Part shown: positions 36,187 through 45,533 of the stretch, in pieces
Layout: each line of letters opens with the position of its first letter
How positions within the stretch are numbered: position 1 is the stretch's first letter
Source: a bacterium M00.F.Ca.ET.205.01.1.1
Lineage (GTDB): Bacteria; Pseudomonadota; Alphaproteobacteria; Rhizobiales; Rhizobiaceae
Length of the DNA stretch: 64,000 bases
Direction of reading: 5' to 3'
Assembly (NCBI GenBank): GCA_004791255.1
Contig: SRUQ01000010.1
Span: 186,001 to 250,000 of the forward strand
The notes under the pieces: generated by a model
What the model saw: the letters and a program-made list of their open reading frames with translations, nothing else
What the model was told of the DNA's origin: nothing
Database searches by the model: none
Position numbers and translations under genes: made by a program

Positions 36187-38223
36187 GTGGCAAAAGCATC
36201 TAATAAAGCGGCACCGGTGAAGGCTGCAGCCAAGGCGGCCCCGAAGCCGGCCGCGAGTTCGGCCAAGCAAGCAGCGCCCGCCAAACCCGCGACCGCCAAG
36301 ATCGCTACCACCAAGACCACGGCAAAACCGGACAAGAAGGCACCCGCGGCAAAGGCCGCAGCCGTTATCAAACCGGCAGCAAAGCCAGCGGTAAAGGCGA
36401 GCCCCGCAAAAACCTCGCCAGCGAAAGCCACGCCGGCGAAAAAGACCGGGGCGGCAAAGGTCGCATCGACGGCGAAAGCCGGACCGACACCGAAGCCGGC
36501 GCCGGCCGCCGGCCAGCGGCTGCCGAAAGCGCTTGCCGCTCTCGCCGCCGGACTGCCGGAAAAGCCATGGCTCAACAGCTACTCCAAGACCATGCCGGCC
36601 GAGATCGGCGCCCTGCCCCACAGCTCGATCGGCGATTTTCTCGTTGCCGCCTGCAAGCAGTTTTCCAGCCAACCGGCCTTCACCTGCATGGGCAAGTCGA
36701 TCACCTATGCCGATCTCGAACGGCTGTCGGCGGCATTCGGCGCCTATCTGCAGTCGACAGGATTGCAGAAGGGGGCGCGGGTCGCCCTGATGATGCCGAA
36801 CGTGCTGCAATATCCCGTAGCGATGATGGCGGTGGCGCGCGCCGGCTACATCGTGGTCAACATCAATCCACTCTACACGCCGCGAGAACTGGAACATCAG
36901 CTCAAGGATTCCGGCGCGCAGGCGATCGTCATCCTGGAGAATTTCGCCAACACGTTGCAGGCGGTGATTGCCAGGACGTCGGTCAAGACCGTTGTCGTGG
37001 CGGCGATGGGCGACATGCTCGGCGGCCTCAAGGGCACGATCGTCAATCTGGTGGTGCGGCGCGTCAAGAAGATGGTGCCGGCCTGGTCACTGCCTGGCCA
37101 TATCAAGTTCAACGCGGCACTGAAGGCGGGCGGCGGCATGACCTTCAAGCCGGCGACGGTGGCAGCCAATGATGTCGCCTTCCTGCAATATACCGGCGGC
37201 ACCACGGGGGTTTCGAAGGGCGCCGTGCTGCTGCACAGCAACGTGCTGGCCAATGTCGCGCAGAACTCGCTCTGGATCGAGGATGCCTATGCGGTGAAGC
37301 CGAAGCCGGCGCATCTCAACTTCGTCTGCGCGCTGCCGCTCTACCATATCTTCGCGCTGACGGTGAACGCGCTGATGGGCATGCAGCAGGGCGCCCGGAA
37401 CATCCTCATCCCCAACCCGCGCGACATACCGGGCTTCGTCAAGGAACTCGGCAAATATCCGATCCACATCTTTCCCGGCCTCAACACGCTGTTCAACGCG
37501 CTGCTCAACAATGAGGATTTCCGCAAGCTCGACTTCAAGCCGCTGATCCTGACGCTGGGCGGTGGCATGGCGGTGCAGAAGGGCGTGGCCGAACGCTGGA
37601 AGGCGCTGACCGGCTGTTCCGTCAGCGAAGGCTACGGCCTGTCGGAAACCTCGCCGGTGGCGACCGCCAACAAGTTCAATTCCGGCGACTTCACCGGCAC
37701 GATCGGCCTGCCGCTGCCTTCGACCGAGATCGCCATCCGCGACGATGACGGCAACAATGTGCCGCTCGGCGAAGTCGGCGAAATCTGCATCAGGGGACCG
37801 CAGGTGATGGCCGGCTACTGGAACCGGCCCGACGAGACCGCCAAGGTGATGACCAAGGACGGTTTCTTCAAATCCGGCGACATGGGCTTCATGGACGAGC
37901 GCGGCTACACCAAGATCGTCGACCGCAAGAAGGACATGATCCTGGTCTCCGGCTTCAACGTCTATCCCAACGAGCTCGAAGAGGTCGTGGCGATGCATCC
38001 CGGCGTGCTCGAAGTGGCGGCGATCGGCGTACCGGACGAGCATTCGGGCGAAGTGCCGAAACTGTTCATCGTCAAGAAGGACCAGGCGCTGACCGCCGAG
38101 ACGATCACCGCCTATTGCCGTGAGAACCTGACCGGCTACAAGCGGCCCAAATACATCGAGTTCAGGACCGAACTGCCGAAGACGCCGGTCGGCAAGATCC
38201 TGCGGCGAGCGCTGCGGGAATAG
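36187..38223 (+). CDS. fadD: Long-chain fatty acid--CoA ligase with histone-H1-like N-terminal extension
   Basis: Adenylate-forming enzyme, 678 residues. Residues 2 to about 115 are a low-complexity Ala/Lys/Pro tail with repeated PAK and AAK words, like bacterial H1-type proteins. The catalytic part shows YTGGTTGVSKGAVLLHSN, YGLSETSPVATA, SGDMGFMDERGYTKIVDRKK and the C-terminal Lys region GYKRPKYIEFR...KTPVGKILRR. GTG 36187 has GGGAGGGA just upstream. FadD cores are about 560 residues, so the tail is an addition. Coupled to a methyltransferase gene by a TAGTG overlap. Role: activating fatty acids at the inner membrane. Confidence 0.88.
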   Translation: MAKASNKAAPVKAAAKAAPKPAASSAKQAAPAKPATAKIATTKTTAKPDKKAPAAKAAAVIKPAAKPAVKASPAKTSPAKATPAKKTGAAKVASTAKAGPTPKPAPAAGQRLPKALAALAAGLPEKPWLNSYSKTMPAEIGALPHSSIGDFLVAACKQFSSQPAFTCMGKSITYADLERLSAAFGAYLQSTGLQKGARVALMMPNVLQYPVAMMAVARAGYIVVNINPLYTPRELEHQLKDSGAQAIVILENFANTLQAVIARTSVKTVVVAAMGDMLGGLKGTIVNLVVRRVKKMVPAWSLPGHIKFNAALKAGGGMTFKPATVAANDVAFLQYTGGTTGVSKGAVLLHSNVLANVAQNSLWIEDAYAVKPKPAHLNFVCALPLYHIFALTVNALMGMQQGARNILIPNPRDIPGFVKELGKYPIHIFPGLNTLFNALLNNEDFRKLDFKPLILTLGGGMAVQKGVAERWKALTGCSVSEGYGLSETSPVATANKFNSGDFTGTIGLPLPSTEIAIRDDDGNNVPLGEVGEICIRGPQVMAGYWNRPDETAKVMTKDGFFKSGDMGFMDERGYTKIVDRKKDMILVSGFNVYPNELEEVVAMHPGVLEVAAIGVPDEHSGEVPKLFIVKKDQALTAETITAYCRENLTGYKRPKYIEFRTELPKTPVGKILRRALRE

Positions 38224-38924
38224 TGGCCGACGATCCCGCCGGTTTCGACGCGCCGGACCGACGCCTCGACCCGGCGGAATTCATCAAGGCCAATTTGCGC
38301 CTTGCCCCAGTGCGCGCGGTTCCCGAAATCCGGCTCTACACGCCGCATCCCGGCAGCGGGCTGAGGCGGCTCGTCGGGCCGCACGACGATCTCGACGAGG
38401 CCGAGCCGCAGCCGCCCTACTGGGCCTATGCCTGGGCCGGCGGCGCGGTGCTGGCGCGCCATATACTCGACCATCCGCAAAGCGTGGCCGGACGCCGCGT
38501 GCTCGACCTCGGCGCCGGCTCGGGCTTGGTCGGCATCGCCGCCGCCAAAGCCGGCGCCGGCACGGTGATCGCCGCCGAAATCGACCGCAACGGCGTCGCC
38601 GCCATCCGCCTCAATGCAGCGGCCAACGGCGTCGAGATCGCCATCGTCGACAAGGATATCACCACAGGCCCGCCACCGCCCGTCGACCTCGTGCTCGCAG
38701 GCGACGTGTTCTACGCCAGCGAGGTTGCCCTGCGGGTCATCCCGTTCCTCGATCGCTGCCTGGCATCAGGCATCGAAGTGCTGGTCGGCGACCCCTGCCG
38801 CAACGATTTGCCGCTGTCGCGGCTGCGATTGATCGCGGAATATGAGGTGCCGGATTTCGGGGATGGGATGCGGGGCGCGAGGAGGGCGAGCGGGGTGTTT
38901 TTGTTCGGGGCGGAACAGCGCTAG
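38223..38924 (+). CDS. Class I SAM-dependent methyltransferase, ETFB-lysine-methyltransferase-like
   Basis: 233-residue protein. Seen: PPYWAYAWAGGAVLARHILD, SAM motif I VLDLGAGSGLVGIAAAKAG, IAAEIDRNGVAAIRLNAAANG and LVLAGDVFYASEVALRV. This pattern is that of the METTL20/EtfB-lysine and related protein methyltransferases. GTG 38223 overlaps the stop of the ligase gene by one base. The target is unknown; electron-transfer flavoprotein would fit the fatty-acid context (inference). Confidence 0.85.
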   Translation: MADDPAGFDAPDRRLDPAEFIKANLRLAPVRAVPEIRLYTPHPGSGLRRLVGPHDDLDEAEPQPPYWAYAWAGGAVLARHILDHPQSVAGRRVLDLGAGSGLVGIAAAKAGAGTVIAAEIDRNGVAAIRLNAAANGVEIAIVDKDITTGPPPPVDLVLAGDVFYASEVALRVIPFLDRCLASGIEVLVGDPCRNDLPLSRLRLIAEYEVPDFGDGMRGARRASGVFLFGAEQR

Positions 38925-39181
38925 GGCGACAAGGAAAGGCCGATGGCTGGAACGGCCGGGGTGAGACTCGATGCTTGATTGCGTACGATATGAGCGACTG
39001 CTTTGCGCCTCTATTTTGCCGTTCAGACCACCGTTGCAGCTCCCCGAAAGCTGACGGACTGCTAAGCCGGCACTAAGGCCCTAACGGGGTGGGGGAGCGG
39101 TTACTCCGCCGGTCAACCCGCTGCCCAACGATAGTAGCTGCGTTGATGTCAACGCGAGCATCCTACATCAGTACTCCTAGG

Positions 39182-39829
39182 CTATCCGCCCGCGTAGTCG
39201 TTGCCACCGTGCGCGGCGATGAACATGGCGACAGCCGACCGGCAATAGGATTCGATCTCGTTGTCGTCTCCTGCTCTGGCCTCATCGAAGCGTGCAGTAA
39301 GCAGAAGATCGGAGCCTTTGAAAAGTGCGGCAAACAAGCGGGCGGACCGGAGAGGATCGGGCACGTTCAGGACCGCCTTCGCGTGCAACTGACATAACAG
39401 AGTCTCGATTTGGGCGACGATATGGGCGGGGCCGGCTTCGTAATGAACTTTGCTCAACGACTTTTGGTTCGGCGTGTCGGCCATGACCATGGCTTCGACA
39501 TTACGGACGTCCGGGCGCAGCAGCGTGCGAAGCAGCGATGACCCCACCGCCATAAGCTGATCCTCGGCTGAGCCATCGACGCCTTCAAAAAGCGCCTGTG
39601 GGATTAACTGCTGACAACGGGCCGCAAAGGCCGCGCCAAACAGCGCCTCTTTGTTCTCGAAGTGCCTGTAAATGCTGAGCTTCGATATCTTCGCTCGCTT
39701 GGCGACCTTGTCCAATGTCGTCGCTTGAAAACCCAATTCTGCAAAGAGTTCGCCTGCGGTGTCGACAATGGTTTGGCCAAGCGCCTCATTGGCGGGCCGG
39801 CCACGCCGGCCTCGACTATATTCGGCCAT
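39182..39829 (-). CDS. TetR/AcrR family transcriptional regulator
   Basis: 215-residue repressor. Seen: basic N terminus RGRRGRPANEAL, helix-turn-helix GFQATTLDKVAKRAKISKLSIYRHFENKEALF and an alpha-helical ligand domain with NVEAMVMADTP. Divergent from the flavoprotein gene, with a 26-bp inverted repeat 20 bp upstream of its own ATG, so it probably represses itself and the cassette 40030-42756. Confidence 0.92.
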   Translation of the reverse strand: MAEYSRGRRGRPANEALGQTIVDTAGELFAELGFQATTLDKVAKRAKISKLSIYRHFENKEALFGAAFAARCQQLIPQALFEGVDGSAEDQLMAVGSSLLRTLLRPDVRNVEAMVMADTPNQKSLSKVHYEAGPAHIVAQIETLLCQLHAKAVLNVPDPLRSARLFAALFKGSDLLLTARFDEARAGDDNEIESYCRSAVAMFIAAHGGNDYAGG

Positions 39830-39843
39830 CTAAATTACGGTCC

Positions 39844-39875
39844 TTGACAGTATCGTTATTCGTGAATTACGATAC
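39844..39875 (+). promoter_or_regulatory. Promoter with embedded TetR operator
   Basis: GTATCGT at 39850-39856 and ACGATAC at 39869-39875 are perfect 7-bp arms with a 12-bp spacer. TTGACA at 39844-39849 and TACGAT at 39868-39873 make a sigma70-type -35/-10 pair (18 bp) reading toward 40030; the operator covers the spacer, so a bound repressor would block the promoter. Confidence 0.7.
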
Positions 39876-40029
39876 TACACAGTTTCATAAATTCCAAGAG
39901 TGGATTTTATCGTGTCCTCCAAATCAAGATTGCCTTGGCCGCCCACCGATATCGAATGCGCATCGCTGGACGATTCTGCGCGCCAGGCTCAGCCCAACCC
40001 GCTTCATCCGCAACACGGAGCCCATCACC

Positions 40030-40923
40030 ATGGATGACGTCATCATTATCGGCGGCAGCTTTGCTGGTCTTGCCGCCGCCCTGCAACTCGGCCGTGCCCG
40101 CCGCAAGGTCACCGTTCTCGACACTGGCCTGCCGCGCAACCGCTTCGCCGGCCACTCGCATGGTATGCTTGGTCACGATCACAAGCCGCCGCTGGACATC
40201 CTGGCCGAGGCGCGCCGGCAGTTGGCGCGTTATCCTGCGATCAGTCTGGTCAACGCTCGGGCCGAAAGCGTCTCCGGCGGCATCGATGATTTCTCCGTCC
40301 TCATGGGCGATGGCGAAAGCCTTGGGGCGCGTCGGCTGATCCTGAGCTATGGCATCACGGACCAGATGCCCGATGTGCCGGGTTTTGCCGAAAGCTGGGG
40401 CACGTCCATCGTGCCTTGTCCCTATTGCGACGGCTTTGAAGTCGCCGGCCAGCATTGGGGCCTCGTCTGGTCCGGCCCGCAGTCGCACAATCAGGTCAGG
40501 CTGTTCCACGATTGGACTGACAGGTTGACGGTCTTCGCCGATGGTCACGACATCCCGGCCGATATCCGGGCCGATCTGGAGCGTCGCAACACACCTGTCG
40601 TCGATGGCCGGGTCACTGAAATCACCCGTCATGGCGGTCGTAATCCCACCCTCAAGCTCGATTCCGGCCGTGATGTCGCTGTCGACATTCTGTTCGCGCA
40701 TCCGCGCAACAAGCCGTCCGCCGGCCTGCATGAATCACTGGGCCTCGCCACGGCCGCTACGCCCCTTGGCATTGTCCTCAAGGTTGATGAGCGCCGCGAA
40801 ACCAGCATGCCCGGCATCTACGCCGCGGGCGACCTCACCAACCCCCTCATACCCTCGGTCACCACGGCATCCTGGCAAGGGGCGATGGCGGGCATCTTCG
40901 CCCAGCAGTCGATGCTGGTTTGA
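40030..40923 (+). CDS. NAD(P)/FAD-dependent oxidoreductase, thioredoxin-reductase-like
   Basis: 297-residue flavoprotein. Seen: FAD motif IIIGGSFAGLAAALQLGRAR at residue 5, SIVPCPYCDGFEVAG with a CPYC redox pair, and the C-terminal FAD motif MPGIYAAGDLTNPLIPSVTTA. The NADPH-domain glycine motif (LVWSGPQSHNQ) is poorly conserved, so the reductant is uncertain. ATG 40030 chosen because longer frames run across the operator and the antisense TetR gene. First gene of the TetR-controlled cassette. Confidence 0.87.
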   Translation: MDDVIIIGGSFAGLAAALQLGRARRKVTVLDTGLPRNRFAGHSHGMLGHDHKPPLDILAEARRQLARYPAISLVNARAESVSGGIDDFSVLMGDGESLGARRLILSYGITDQMPDVPGFAESWGTSIVPCPYCDGFEVAGQHWGLVWSGPQSHNQVRLFHDWTDRLTVFADGHDIPADIRADLERRNTPVVDGRVTEITRHGGRNPTLKLDSGRDVAVDILFAHPRNKPSAGLHESLGLATAATPLGIVLKVDERRETSMPGIYAAGDLTNPLIPSVTTASWQGAMAGIFAQQSMLV

Positions 40924-41000
40924 GAGCAGAGTTTCTCCGGTCCCAATTGGCCAACCCCAGCGGCGGCGCGCCAATCTAAAGGAAGAAGGAAGTGATCCTC

Positions 41001-41816
41001 ATGAATACGATCAGTCCTGGCGTCGCCGTGGTGACCGGCGCATCCTCCGGCATCGGTCTCGCCACCGCCAAAGCCTTGAGGAATGCGGGCTTTCGAGTGT
41101 TCGGAACCAGCCGCCGCGCCGCGGCGAAGAGATCCGACGGTATTACTATGCTGGCCTGTGACGTTACCGACGATGAGTCCGTGGCGAAACTGGTCGAGCG
41201 GGTCCTTGCCGAGGCCGGCCGCATCGACGTGCTCGTTAACAATGCCGGCATGGGCCTGCTCGGCGCCGCGGAGGAGTCCTCGACGGTTCAGGCGCAGGCG
41301 CTGTTCGACGTGAACGTCTTCGGCGTCTTTCGCGTGACCAATGCGGTGTTGCCGACGATGCGACGCCAAGGAAAGGGCAGAATTGTTAATTTGAGCTCGG
41401 TGCAGGGGTTCATCCCGGGTCCATTTTTCGCGCTTTATTCATCGACCAAACATGCCGTTGAAGGCTATTCCGAATCGCTCGACCATGAACTGCGCCCGTT
41501 CGGAATTCGTGTCTCGTTGGTCGAGCCCGCCTACACCCGCACGTCCTTCGAAGAGAACCTCGCGAAGCCGGACCAGTTCCTGGATATCTACGACACGGCG
41601 CGCGCAGCCATGAATGGAGCGGTACGGAAGGAGATGGACAATGGCGATGCGCCCGAAGTGGTAGCCCATACCATATTGGCGGCTGCGACCGATCCGGCTC
41701 CGAAGAGGCGCTATACGGCCGGGAAAGCGGCGCGTCAGATCAGTTTCCTGCGCCGTTTCGTCCCCGCTTCCGCATTCGACAAGAGCCTGCGAAAGCGGTT
41801 CGGGCTACCGGTTTGA
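41001..41816 (+). CDS. SDR family oxidoreductase
   Basis: 271-residue classical short-chain dehydrogenase. Seen: VVTGASSGIGLATAKAL, GTSRRAAAK, NNAGMG, catalytic Ser in LSSVQGF, YSSTK (Tyr-x3-Lys) with HAVEGYSESLDHELRPFGIRVSLVEP. ATG 41001 has AAGAAGGA about 10 bp upstream; a GTG at 40992 is too close to it. 77 bp after the flavoprotein gene; presumed same operon. Confidence 0.9.
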   Translation: MNTISPGVAVVTGASSGIGLATAKALRNAGFRVFGTSRRAAAKRSDGITMLACDVTDDESVAKLVERVLAEAGRIDVLVNNAGMGLLGAAEESSTVQAQALFDVNVFGVFRVTNAVLPTMRRQGKGRIVNLSSVQGFIPGPFFALYSSTKHAVEGYSESLDHELRPFGIRVSLVEPAYTRTSFEENLAKPDQFLDIYDTARAAMNGAVRKEMDNGDAPEVVAHTILAAATDPAPKRRYTAGKAARQISFLRRFVPASAFDKSLRKRFGLPV

Positions 41817-41892
41817 TGCAAGGATCAACCGGCTTTCGTTTCGCATTCGGAGGGAGAGCCTGGTTAAGAGCGCATCACAACAAGGATACGTC

Positions 41893-42756
41893 ATGGCACA
41901 GCACAATGCGGATCGGGTCGCCGATTGGAATGACCAAAGCGGGGAGCGCTGGGTCGCCCACCAGGCCCGGCTCGACGCCATGCTAGCGGTGTTCGGCCAA
42001 GCCGCGATCGAAGCCGCCGCGCCCGCGACGAGCGAGCGCGTGCTGGACGTCGGCTGCGGCGCGGGCGCGTCAAGTCTGGCACTGGCCGCTCGCGTCGGCC
42101 CGGGGGGCAAAGTGCTGGGCGTGGACATATCCGAACCGTTGATCGACCGGGCGCGCGCGCTTGCGCCACAGGATACGCCGGCCCTGTTCCGAGTGGCCGA
42201 CGCCAGCAGCGCCGAGTTGCCTGAGGGCCCTTTCGACATCCTGTTCTCGCGTTTCGGGGTGATGTTCTTCGACGATCCGACGGGCGCCTTCACTCATATG
42301 CGCCGCGCGCTCCAGCCGGGCGGGCGGGTCGCTTTCGTCTGCTGGCGCGGCGTGGCCGAGAACGATTGGATGCGCCTGCCGATGGGCGCAATCAAAGGCA
42401 TCGTCCCGCCGACCGCGCCGCCCGATCCCGAAGCACCCGGCCCGTTCTCGTTTGGCGACCGGGGCCGGGTGGCGCGCATCCTGACGGCGGCCGGCTTCAC
42501 CAATATCGCTATCGCGCCCTTCGACGTTTCCGTTGCGTTCGGCGAGGGCGAGACGCGGGACGCGGCGATCGACGACGCGGTGCAGATGGCGGTCGAGGCC
42601 GGCCCGCTGGCGCGCGTGTTCGCTGATCAGCCCGATGACATACGCGCCCGCGCCTCGGCCGCGATTCGTGCCGCCTTCGCGGACTGCCCCGGTGAGCGGG
42701 CGGTGATGGTCAACGGCGCGGCGTGGATCGTCACCGCGCGCAATCCGGCAAGCTGA
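41893..42756 (+). CDS. Class I SAM-dependent methyltransferase (UbiE-like)
   Basis: 287-residue protein. Seen: RVADWNDQSGERWVAHQARLD at the N terminus, motif I VLDVGCGAGASSLALAARVG, GVDISEPLIDRAR and the post-I region FDILFSRFGVMFFDDPTGAFTHMRRALQPGGRV. ATG 41893. Third gene of the TetR-linked cassette. Small-molecule target unknown. Confidence 0.88.
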   Translation: MAQHNADRVADWNDQSGERWVAHQARLDAMLAVFGQAAIEAAAPATSERVLDVGCGAGASSLALAARVGPGGKVLGVDISEPLIDRARALAPQDTPALFRVADASSAELPEGPFDILFSRFGVMFFDDPTGAFTHMRRALQPGGRVAFVCWRGVAENDWMRLPMGAIKGIVPPTAPPDPEAPGPFSFGDRGRVARILTAAGFTNIAIAPFDVSVAFGEGETRDAAIDDAVQMAVEAGPLARVFADQPDDIRARASAAIRAAFADCPGERAVMVNGAAWIVTARNPAS

Positions 42757-42834
42757 CAGGACTAACGGCGGAGACAACCGCTCGGTGGATCGGGCGTCTT
42801 TGGCCGGTCGGCGAGACCAGGTGAGGGCGTATTC

Positions 42835-43269
42835 GTGTTCGGACGCGATTCCGGCATTGCGGTGAGCGCAACGAAGTCGGCGACGGGAATCGGCGCCGCC
42901 GGCGGGCTCGGCGCCATCTTCGAGATCCTGGCGCCCAAGAATCAGGTAGCGCCGCCTATGCTTATTCTGAATGTGCCCGATCCGGCCGACGGCGGGATCA
43001 ACTTCCTCGTGAACAGGGGCAGGCCGATGACCATGGACTATGCCTTCGCCAACCGCTTCGGACCAGCGCGGTGTTTCGCCGCCGGTTTGAAAGCGGTCAG
43101 TCTTCTGTCGGCCCCATCTCGGCCATTGATGACAAAGTGCCTTTCTGCCCCCTCCCCGATATCAAGCCGTCTCCTTGACCCGTGCGGCCAGGAAATCCGG
43201 CAAATCGGCGACCGAATCCAGGACGACGTCGGCGATTTCGGCCAGCGATTCACGAGTGCCCGTGCCTGA
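42835..43269 (+). other. Unrecognised open frame, possible gene remnant
   Basis: A 144-codon frame from GTG 42835. Its first 60 residues (GIGAAGGLGAIFEILAPKNQ, MLILNVPDPADGG) look less like a random antisense frame than most, but I recognise no family. Its last third runs antisense into the HAD phosphatase gene, so if it was ever a gene it is probably truncated. The interval 42757-43161 holds nothing else I can support. Confidence 0.2.
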
Positions 43270-43884
43270 AAGCACGCCCACTGCCAGGCCGCAGCCGCCG
43301 GCGCGGGCCATTTCGAGGTCGTGGCGGTTGTCGCCGACCATGGCGATCTCGCCTGGCTTCAGGCCGGTGAGGTCGCAAAAGGCCTGAATCGTGTCCGGCG
43401 CCGGCTTGGGATTGGCGACGGCGTCATATCCGTAAGCGGCGACGAACAATTGCGCCACGCCGAGCGTGACCAATGTCTTTTCGGCGCCGCTGGTCGAATC
43501 GTTGGTGGCGACGCCCAGCCGGTAGGACCTCCTGTGCAGCGCGGCCAGCGTGTCGACGATGCCCGGCAGCGCCACCGCCATCGCCGAGCCCTTCACCGAG
43601 GTGATCTCGTTGAAACGGGCGACGGCCAGCATCTGGTCCTCATTGGACAGGCGCGGGAACCACAATTCGACAACGTCGAGATTGGTACCGGACGCGAAGA
43701 TCGAGTCGGGCTTGAAGCGCTTGCTGGTGAAATCGAAGCCGGCGGCGGCAAGCAGCCTGTCGGCCTTCCAGCGGTCGCCCTCGGCTGCATCCATGGCCAT
43801 GAAATCGGCGATGCCGAGCCAGGTGGCGTTGAAGTCGACAAGCGTTCCGTCCTTGTCGAACAAAATTCCCTTGATCTCTGCCAA
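43162..43884 (-). CDS. HAD family hydrolase, phosphoglycolate-phosphatase-like
   Basis: 240-residue phosphatase. Seen: motif I GILFDKDGTLVDFNATW (two Asp), motif II GVATNDSTS, motif III region and NPKPAPDTIQ, motif IV MVGDNRHDLEMARAGGCGLAVGV. A TTG start at 43884 is chosen: GGAG lies about 9 bp upstream and it begins 6 bp after the pgi stop; longer frames overlap pgi. Same operon as pgi. Natural substrate unknown, probably a sugar phosphate. Confidence 0.85.
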   Translation of the reverse strand: MAEIKGILFDKDGTLVDFNATWLGIADFMAMDAAEGDRWKADRLLAAAGFDFTSKRFKPDSIFASGTNLDVVELWFPRLSNEDQMLAVARFNEITSVKGSAMAVALPGIVDTLAALHRRSYRLGVATNDSTSGAEKTLVTLGVAQLFVAAYGYDAVANPKPAPDTIQAFCDLTGLKPGEIAMVGDNRHDLEMARAGGCGLAVGVLSGTGTRESLAEIADVVLDSVADLPDFLAARVKETA

Positions 43885-43889
43885 GCGCT

Positions 43890-45533
43890 TTACTCCGAAC
43901 CACGCAATTGATGGATGTGTCCCACCAGGCCGGCGGTCGAGGCATCCCGCTTTGCGGCACTTTCCTTGCCTTCCACGACAGGCAGCAGGCCGGTGGCCAG
44001 TTCCTTGCCGAGTTCGACACCCCACTGGTCGAACGAATTGATGTTGAACAGCGTGCCCTCGACGAAGACGCGGTGCTCATAGAGGGCGATCAACCGGCCC
44101 AGCGTGCGCGGGTCGAGCTTGCGGTAGAGGATGGTCATCGACGGCCGGTTACCGGAGAAGACGCGGTGCGGCGCTATCTTGTCGACATCGGCCGGCTTCA
44201 TGCCCTTGGCCAGCATCTGGGCGCGCGCTTCCTCCAGCGTGCGGCCCTTCATCAAGGCTTCCGACTGCGCCAGGCAGTTGGCCAGCAGTAGATCATGCTG
44301 ATGCTTGAGATCAGGCTCGTGGCCAACGGCCGCGGCCAGGAACTCGACCGGAATGAGATCGGTGCCCTGGTGCAGCAGCTGGAAGAAGGCGTGCTGGCCA
44401 TTGGTGCCCGGCTCGCCCCAGACCAGCGGCCCGGTCGGCGTCGTCACATGGGTGCCGTCGAGGGTGACGCTCTTGCCGTTCGATTCCATGTCGAGCTGCT
44501 GCAGATAGGCCGGCAGCCTGGACAGGCGCTGGTCGTAGGGGATGACGGCGCGGGCCGGATACTGGCAGATGACGCGGTGCCACCAGCCGACCAGCCCGAG
44601 CAGCGCCGGCAGGTTCTGTTGCAAGGGTGCGGAGCGGAAATGCTCGTCCATCTCGTGCGCGCCATCGAGAAAGGCGCGGAAATTTTTCGGGCCGATGGCG
44701 ATCATGACCGGCAGGCCGATGGCGCCCCAGAGTGAGTAGCGGCCGCCGACCCAGTCCCAGAAGCCGAAGACGCGGTCGGATTCGATGCCGAACTTGGCCA
44801 CCAGGTCGAGCGCGGTGGAGACGGCGGCGAAATGCTTGCCGACCGCTTCCTTGCCAAGCGCCTTCTGCACCCATTCGCGCGCGGTTTGCGCATTGGTCAT
44901 CGTCTCGACGGTGGTGAAAGTCTTGGAGGCGATGATGAACAGTGTGGTCTCGGCGGAGAGGCCCTTCAGCGTGTCGTGGATATGGGCGCCGTCGATGTTT
45001 GAGACGTAATGCGCGCGCGGCCCGTCATGATAGGGCGCCAGCGCCAGCGTCGCCATGGCCGGGCCGAGGTCGGAGCCGCCGATGCCGATGTTGACGATGT
45101 CGGTGATTGTCTTGCCGGTGGCGCCGGCCGCCTTGCCGGACCGAATGGCATCGGCGAACGCGCCCATCGCGTCGAGCACTGCAATCACGTCGGCCTTGAC
45201 GTCCTGGCCGTCGACCGTGACGCCCTTGCCGGTCAGGTTGCGCAGCGCCGTGTGCAGCACGGCGCGGTCCTCGGTGAGGTTGATCTTCTTGCCGGCGAAC
45301 ATGGCGGCGCGGCGGCCCGCGAGATCGGCGGCGTCAGCCAGCTTTTCCAGAAGCTCCATCGTGCGCGCGTCGACGGCGCATTTGGACCAGTCGAGCAACA
45401 GGTCGCCATCGGAGGCGGAGAAGGTCTGGAACCGCTTGGGGTCGGCGGCGAAGGCCTGGCGCATGCTGGCGGGCGCCGCGGCGCGATGGTCGCGCAAGGC
45501 GGCGAGCTGTTTCTGGAAGGCTGATTGATCCAC
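43890..45533 (-). CDS. pgi: Glucose-6-phosphate isomerase
   Basis: Interconverts glucose-6-phosphate and fructose-6-phosphate in the cytoplasm. 547 residues, the usual size. Seen: NIGIGGSDLGPAMATLAL, IIASKTFTTVETMTNAQTA, the PGI signature WVGGRYSLWGAIGLPV, ESNGK and GEPGTNGQHAFFQLLHQGT, and the C-terminal catalytic-lysine region SFDQWGVELGKELA. GTG 45533 (VDQSAFQKQLAALRDH) has AGGAG upstream. Followed by the HAD phosphatase gene at 6 bp. Confidence 0.96.
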   Translation of the reverse strand: MDQSAFQKQLAALRDHRAAAPASMRQAFAADPKRFQTFSASDGDLLLDWSKCAVDARTMELLEKLADAADLAGRRAAMFAGKKINLTEDRAVLHTALRNLTGKGVTVDGQDVKADVIAVLDAMGAFADAIRSGKAAGATGKTITDIVNIGIGGSDLGPAMATLALAPYHDGPRAHYVSNIDGAHIHDTLKGLSAETTLFIIASKTFTTVETMTNAQTAREWVQKALGKEAVGKHFAAVSTALDLVAKFGIESDRVFGFWDWVGGRYSLWGAIGLPVMIAIGPKNFRAFLDGAHEMDEHFRSAPLQQNLPALLGLVGWWHRVICQYPARAVIPYDQRLSRLPAYLQQLDMESNGKSVTLDGTHVTTPTGPLVWGEPGTNGQHAFFQLLHQGTDLIPVEFLAAAVGHEPDLKHQHDLLLANCLAQSEALMKGRTLEEARAQMLAKGMKPADVDKIAPHRVFSGNRPSMTILYRKLDPRTLGRLIALYEHRVFVEGTLFNINSFDQWGVELGKELATGLLPVVEGKESAAKRDASTAGLVGHIHQLRGSE

